A stretch of 64,000 nt of DNA, from positions 33,385-97,384 of the forward strand of contig JADCFA010000015.1 in the NCBI GenBank assembly GCA_020249775.1, given 5' to 3'. This document shows, piece after piece, positions 61,251 through 64,000 of this stretch; the stretch's first letter is position 1, and every line of letters starts with the position of its first letter. Made by a program: the position numbers and the translations under genes. Below the pieces are notes generated by a model. The model ran no database searches. It was not told the DNA's origin and saw only the letters and a program-made list of their open reading frames with translations. This stretch comes from Roseomonas sp. (GTDB lineage Bacteria; Pseudomonadota; Alphaproteobacteria; Acetobacterales; Acetobacteraceae).

Positions 61251-61299
61251 GAGCATCTTCACACGTTCAGATGATCCCATCTGAACGTGATCTGCTCTA
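61251..61299. repeat. Second hairpin element
   Basis: A perfect 12-bp inner stem (CACGTTCAGATG/CATCTGAACGTG, loop ATCC) is flanked by GAGCA/TGCTC, followed by TAG. It lies 12 bp after the previous hairpin, making a tandem structured unit in the gene-free gap to the chemoreceptor. Confidence 0.72.
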
Positions 61300-61349
61300 G
61301 AACCGCCTTCGGCCAAGTGAGCCATTTGGCAGATCGGCACATGGGCTAC

Positions 61350-61394
61350 AAAAACACTTGCGGCGCGACCCTTTGATATGGATCGCGCCGCAAG
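61350..61394 (-). terminator. Terminator for the chemoreceptor gene
   Basis: On the minus strand a 12-bp stem (CTTGCGGCGCGA / TCGCGCCGCAAG) with a 14-base loop is followed by TGTTTTTG, located 24 bp after the stop codon. Confidence 0.75.
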
Positions 61395-61417
61395 CCCGAA
61401 TGATCGGATGGGGCGTT

Positions 61418-63499
61418 TTAAGCCGCCCGCACCCTTTGAAGGAAGCCCGCCATGGCGCGGGACAGATCATCGGAACGTGAAGCCAGACCCTTTGCCGTGC
61501 TGAGCACCTGTGAGGCAGAGGCCGAGCTTTCGGTCGCGGTTTTTGCAACCAGCGATACATCGCCGCGCACCGCATCGGTCAGGGATGAAGTGCGCGTGAC
61601 ATTGCTGGCAACATCGGCGATGACCGCATTTTGTTCTTCAATGGCGGAGGCGATTGTGGATGCGATATGCTCCAATTCCTCGATGGCGCCGGAGATATCC
61701 TTGATGTTGACCACCGCCGCGCCGGTCGCGCTTTGGATGCCGGCAATCTGCTCACTGATTTCCGCCGTTGCCTTGGCGGTCTGGGCGGCGAGCGCCTTGA
61801 CCTCACTCGCCACCACGGCGAAGCCCTTGCCGGCGTCACCAGCGCGGGCTGCTTCAATGGTGGCGTTGAGCGCCAGAAGATTCGTCTGGCCAGCGATGGA
61901 ATTGATCAGCTCCACCACATTGCCGATGCGGCCCACTGTTTCCGCCAGCGAATTGATCTGATCCGTGGTCCGGGCAGCGCTTTCGACCGCTTCTTGCGTC
62001 TTTGCCGCTGAATTCTGGATTTGACGGCTGATTTCACCGACCGAGGTTGTCATTTCCTCTGTCGCCGCGGCAACACCCGAGGCAAGACGCGATGTTTCCT
62101 CGGCTGAATTCAGCATCGTTTGGGAACGATCGCCGACATGATTGGCCGAATTCTGCATGACTTGCGCGGCACCCGTCATTTCCCGTGCATTGTCATTCAG
62201 CGATTGGACAATCACGCCGATTTCACGTTCAAACTCGGCGGCAAGGCTTTCCATTTCAAGCTTGCGCTGCGTGGCGCGCCGTTCCTCAGCCGCCTGCTTT
62301 TCGGCTTCCAGCGTGGCGACGCGAAGTGCATTGTCGCGGAATACCACCAGCGAACGGGCCATGTCGCCAATTTCGTCACCGCTTTTCAGGTCGTTTATGG
62401 CAATGGAAGTGTCGCCATTCGCCAGCGCGGCCATTGCCAGATTTGTCCGGGAAAGGCGCTGGGCAATGCGGACATAAAGCAGCCAGGCGATGAAAAGCAC
62501 TGCTGCGAGGCCAAAAGCCGCGACAGTCAAGGTGAGAAAAAGGGCGGAACTTGCCTCCGCCACAGCGTTACGCGCGCTCCGCGTCGCATATTCGCTGAAG
62601 GCATTGGTATTGGCTTCAACCTGGCCCAAAGCCTCACCGGAACGGGCGAAGAAGGTGGCAAAATCCACCGGGTAGTTGCCCGTCGCTGCACCGGAAAGCG
62701 CCAATGAACGCAATGCGCCGTAATTCTTGTCATAGGCGTTCTCAATCTTCTGCAAAGCGGGCAATAGCGCCGCCGGCAAGAGCCGCTGCATGGATTTCAG
62801 CGCTTCAAAGGAAGCCTCGGCCTTGCCGGTCAATTCGCTGGAAGACTTCATTGCGGTTGGCGTCATGGGCTGCTGGTTCAAAAGGGCAGCGGCGATGTAA
62901 GTACGTGACTGGCCTTCATATTCACGCACGCGCCAGATGCGATAAGCCGCCAGCACGGCCTGTTCGGATTTCGCGGTACGCATCGCGGCCGTATCAATCA
63001 GATTGCCCAGCACGGCCTGCATATCGCGAATGGCAGCGATGATTTCCTGCGGCAAGGTTTCCACATTGCTCGGACGATTCGGGCGCGCTGCAGATACCGC
63101 CGCATCCGCCCGGCTGCGTAAGCTTGCCAGAGTCGCACGCGCTGCCTTCAGCGTATTCAGGGTTTCTTGCTTATTGGGCAGATCATTCGTCTGTTCCAAA
63201 TGCGCCATCAGGGCATTGAGGTGCTGTTCGGAAACCCTTCTCTGTTCCATGCGCAGACTGGCGAATTGCGCCGGCAGCGGGGTTTCAAGCGTCAGGCCGA
63301 CTTGCGTGATGGACCGTTCCAGAGACAGCGGCATGAGCGCCCGGTAGCCGAGTTCAAGCGCGGTCGTGATTTCGAGGCCCCTTTTGGCCAGAGTCTTTTC
63401 ATTCAACCTGTCGTTGATGGCGGTTGCCGAGAGATAGGCAACCAGGATGGTCAGCACGGCACCAATGCCGAGGCCTAAATTGCGAATGGATATACGCAC
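61418..63499 (-). CDS. Methyl-accepting chemotaxis protein
   Basis: The 693-residue receptor has an N-terminal membrane helix (about 9-27), a periplasmic helical sensor domain (about 28-310) and a second membrane helix (about 318-340). A HAMP domain follows ([20 protein letters not shown] is part of it), then a long signalling coiled coil. The coil carries the hairpin tip segment [20 protein letters not shown] and [19 protein letters not shown], which contact CheA and CheW. The sensor has no PAS, Cache or NIT motif that I can recognise, so the ligand is unknown. No other chemotaxis gene is in the window. The ATG at 63499 is preceded by a weak AAGGAA. Confidence 0.93.
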   Translation of the reverse strand: MRISIRNLGLGIGAVLTILVAYLSATAINDRLNEKTLAKRGLEITTALELGYRALMPLSLERSITQVGLTLETPLPAQFASLRMEQRRVSEQHLNALMAHLEQTNDLPNKQETLNTLKAARATLASLRSRADAAVSAARPNRPSNVETLPQEIIAAIRDMQAVLGNLIDTAAMRTAKSEQAVLAAYRIWRVREYEGQSRTYIAAALLNQQPMTPTAMKSSSELTGKAEASFEALKSMQRLLPAALLPALQKIENAYDKNYGALRSLALSGAATGNYPVDFATFFARSGEALGQVEANTNAFSEYATRSARNAVAEASSALFLTLTVAAFGLAAVLFIAWLLYVRIAQRLSRTNLAMAALANGDTSIAINDLKSGDEIGDMARSLVVFRDNALRVATLEAEKQAAEERRATQRKLEMESLAAEFEREIGVIVQSLNDNAREMTGAAQVMQNSANHVGDRSQTMLNSAEETSRLASGVAAATEEMTTSVGEISRQIQNSAAKTQEAVESAARTTDQINSLAETVGRIGNVVELINSIAGQTNLLALNATIEAARAGDAGKGFAVVASEVKALAAQTAKATAEISEQIAGIQSATGAAVVNIKDISGAIEELEHIASTIASAIEEQNAVIADVASNVTRTSSLTDAVRGDVSLVAKTATESSASASQVLSTAKGLASRSDDLSRAMAGFLQRVRAA

Positions 63500-63642
63500 G
63501 CGGCAAGTTCCTTCTGCGGGGGATGGGAGGAAGGCCGCGCTCTTATGCCGCTTTTCTGAACATAAAGTTACAAAGCCGACACTTTATGAAACGCGGCGCA
63601 GCACACGCCCAAAAAATGATAGCCGTCAGGCGTAAAGGCGCC

Positions 63643-64000
63643 CTAAGCCGCCGCCGCCAACGCCATCTTCGCGTCAATCCGCCCATCATACAGCGCGCGC
63701 CCCAAAATCGCGCCCTCGATCCCGGCGCCCTCAGCGCGCAGCGCCACGATATCCTCAACCCCCGCAACACCGCCCGAGGCAATGACCGGCAAATGCACCG
63801 CGCGTGCGAGCGCCGCTGTTGCTGCGACATTCACGCCGCTCAACATGCCATCGCGCGCGATATCGGTGTAAATCACCGCCGCCGCGCCGGAATCTTCAAA
63901 GCGGCGCGCCAGATCGGTGGCGCTGACATCGCTGGTCTCAGCCCAACCTTCGGTCGCCACCATGCCATCGCGCGCATCAATGCCAAGCGCGACACGGCCC
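63643..64000 (-). CDS. hisA: HisA, phosphoribosylformimino-AICAR ribotide isomerase (5' part outside)
   Basis: Only the C-terminal 118 residues are in the window; the start is beyond the right edge. [20 protein letters not shown], then [19 protein letters not shown] and [19 protein letters not shown], are characteristic of HisA, including the second catalytic aspartate (TDIARDGM) and the phosphate-binding ASGG loop. It converts ProFAR to PRFAR in histidine synthesis. The gene ends in an alanine run. The chemoreceptor 143 bp downstream is unrelated. Confidence 0.9.
   Translation of the reverse strand, partial: GRVALGIDARDGMVATEGWAETSDVSATDLARRFEDSGAAAVIYTDIARDGMLSGVNVAATAALARAVHLPVIASGGVAGVEDIVALRAEGAGIEGAILGRALYDGRIDAKMALAAAA

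Overview
The window looks like chromosome of a high-GC alphaproteobacterium, most likely a member of the Acetobacteraceae/Rhodospirillales. This rests on overall base and codon use, three unlinked Bug-type (tripartite tricarboxylate) periplasmic binding proteins without their membrane partners, an ETF-ubiquinone oxidoreductase, and a polyketide-synthase-like gene pair resembling rhizobial RkpA/RkpG. No rRNA, tRNA, CRISPR array or complete insertion sequence was seen. The assignment to a family is inference; nothing here names the species.

Positions 1-13221 form an exopolysaccharide locus. A minus-strand operon (10482 down to the left edge) encodes a heparinase II/III-like protein, a Wzz-like chain-length protein, an O-antigen ligase/polymerase-like membrane protein, a small PglC-like initiating sugar transferase, a DegT-family sugar aminotransferase, a WbuB-like glycosyltransferase, UDP-GlcNAc 2-epimerase (WecB), a second GT4 glycosyltransferase and a CapD/PglF-like nucleotide-sugar dehydratase cut by the window edge. 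Divergent from it is an 883-residue multi-SLBB outer-membrane export protein. Genes overlap or abut, so they are probably co-transcribed. No Wzx flippase or sugar acetyltransferase is visible.

Positions 13346-16860 hold unrelated single genes: a Bug protein, an HD hydrolase, L-asparaginase and a PaaI-like thioesterase. Positions 17050-26867 are the most distinctive segment: a GT4 glycosyltransferase, a 2403-residue KS-AT-DH-(degenerate MT)-ER-KR-ACP synthase and an alpha-oxoamine synthase, tightly coupled. This resembles the RkpA/RkpG pair required for rhizobial capsular polysaccharide and predicts an amino-ketone (sphingoid-like) long-chain lipid.

Positions 26900-36653 carry a DUF2076 protein, three tandem OmpA-like porins with near-identical C-termini, a Bug protein, a GST, ETF-QO, a family-4-like uracil-DNA glycosylase lacking the iron-sulfur cysteines, and a TauE/SafE-like membrane protein. 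Positions 36694-39708 are a decayed mobile region with IS481, IS5 and IS3 remnants bracketing one lower-GC alpha/beta hydrolase gene.

Positions 39758-50635 look like a short-chain carboxylate uptake and activation neighbourhood: propionyl-CoA synthetase, a DnaQ-like exonuclease, a CBS/DUF294 nucleotidyltransferase-like protein, an MHS-family transporter, a conserved unknown protein, a DUF4212/sodium:solute symporter pair with a perfect EF-hand loop, and three small membrane proteins. The right end (50648-64000) holds a Bug protein, a GNAT acetyltransferase, a ModA C-terminal relic, a Baeyer-Villiger-type monooxygenase, GTP cyclohydrolase I, a zincin-like metallopeptidase, xanthine dehydrogenase XdhA/XdhB, a bile-acid:sodium-symporter-like carrier, a sterol-desaturase-family protein, a chemoreceptor and the C-terminal part of HisA. 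A family of short dispersed hairpin repeats recurs through 27.7-61.3 kb.
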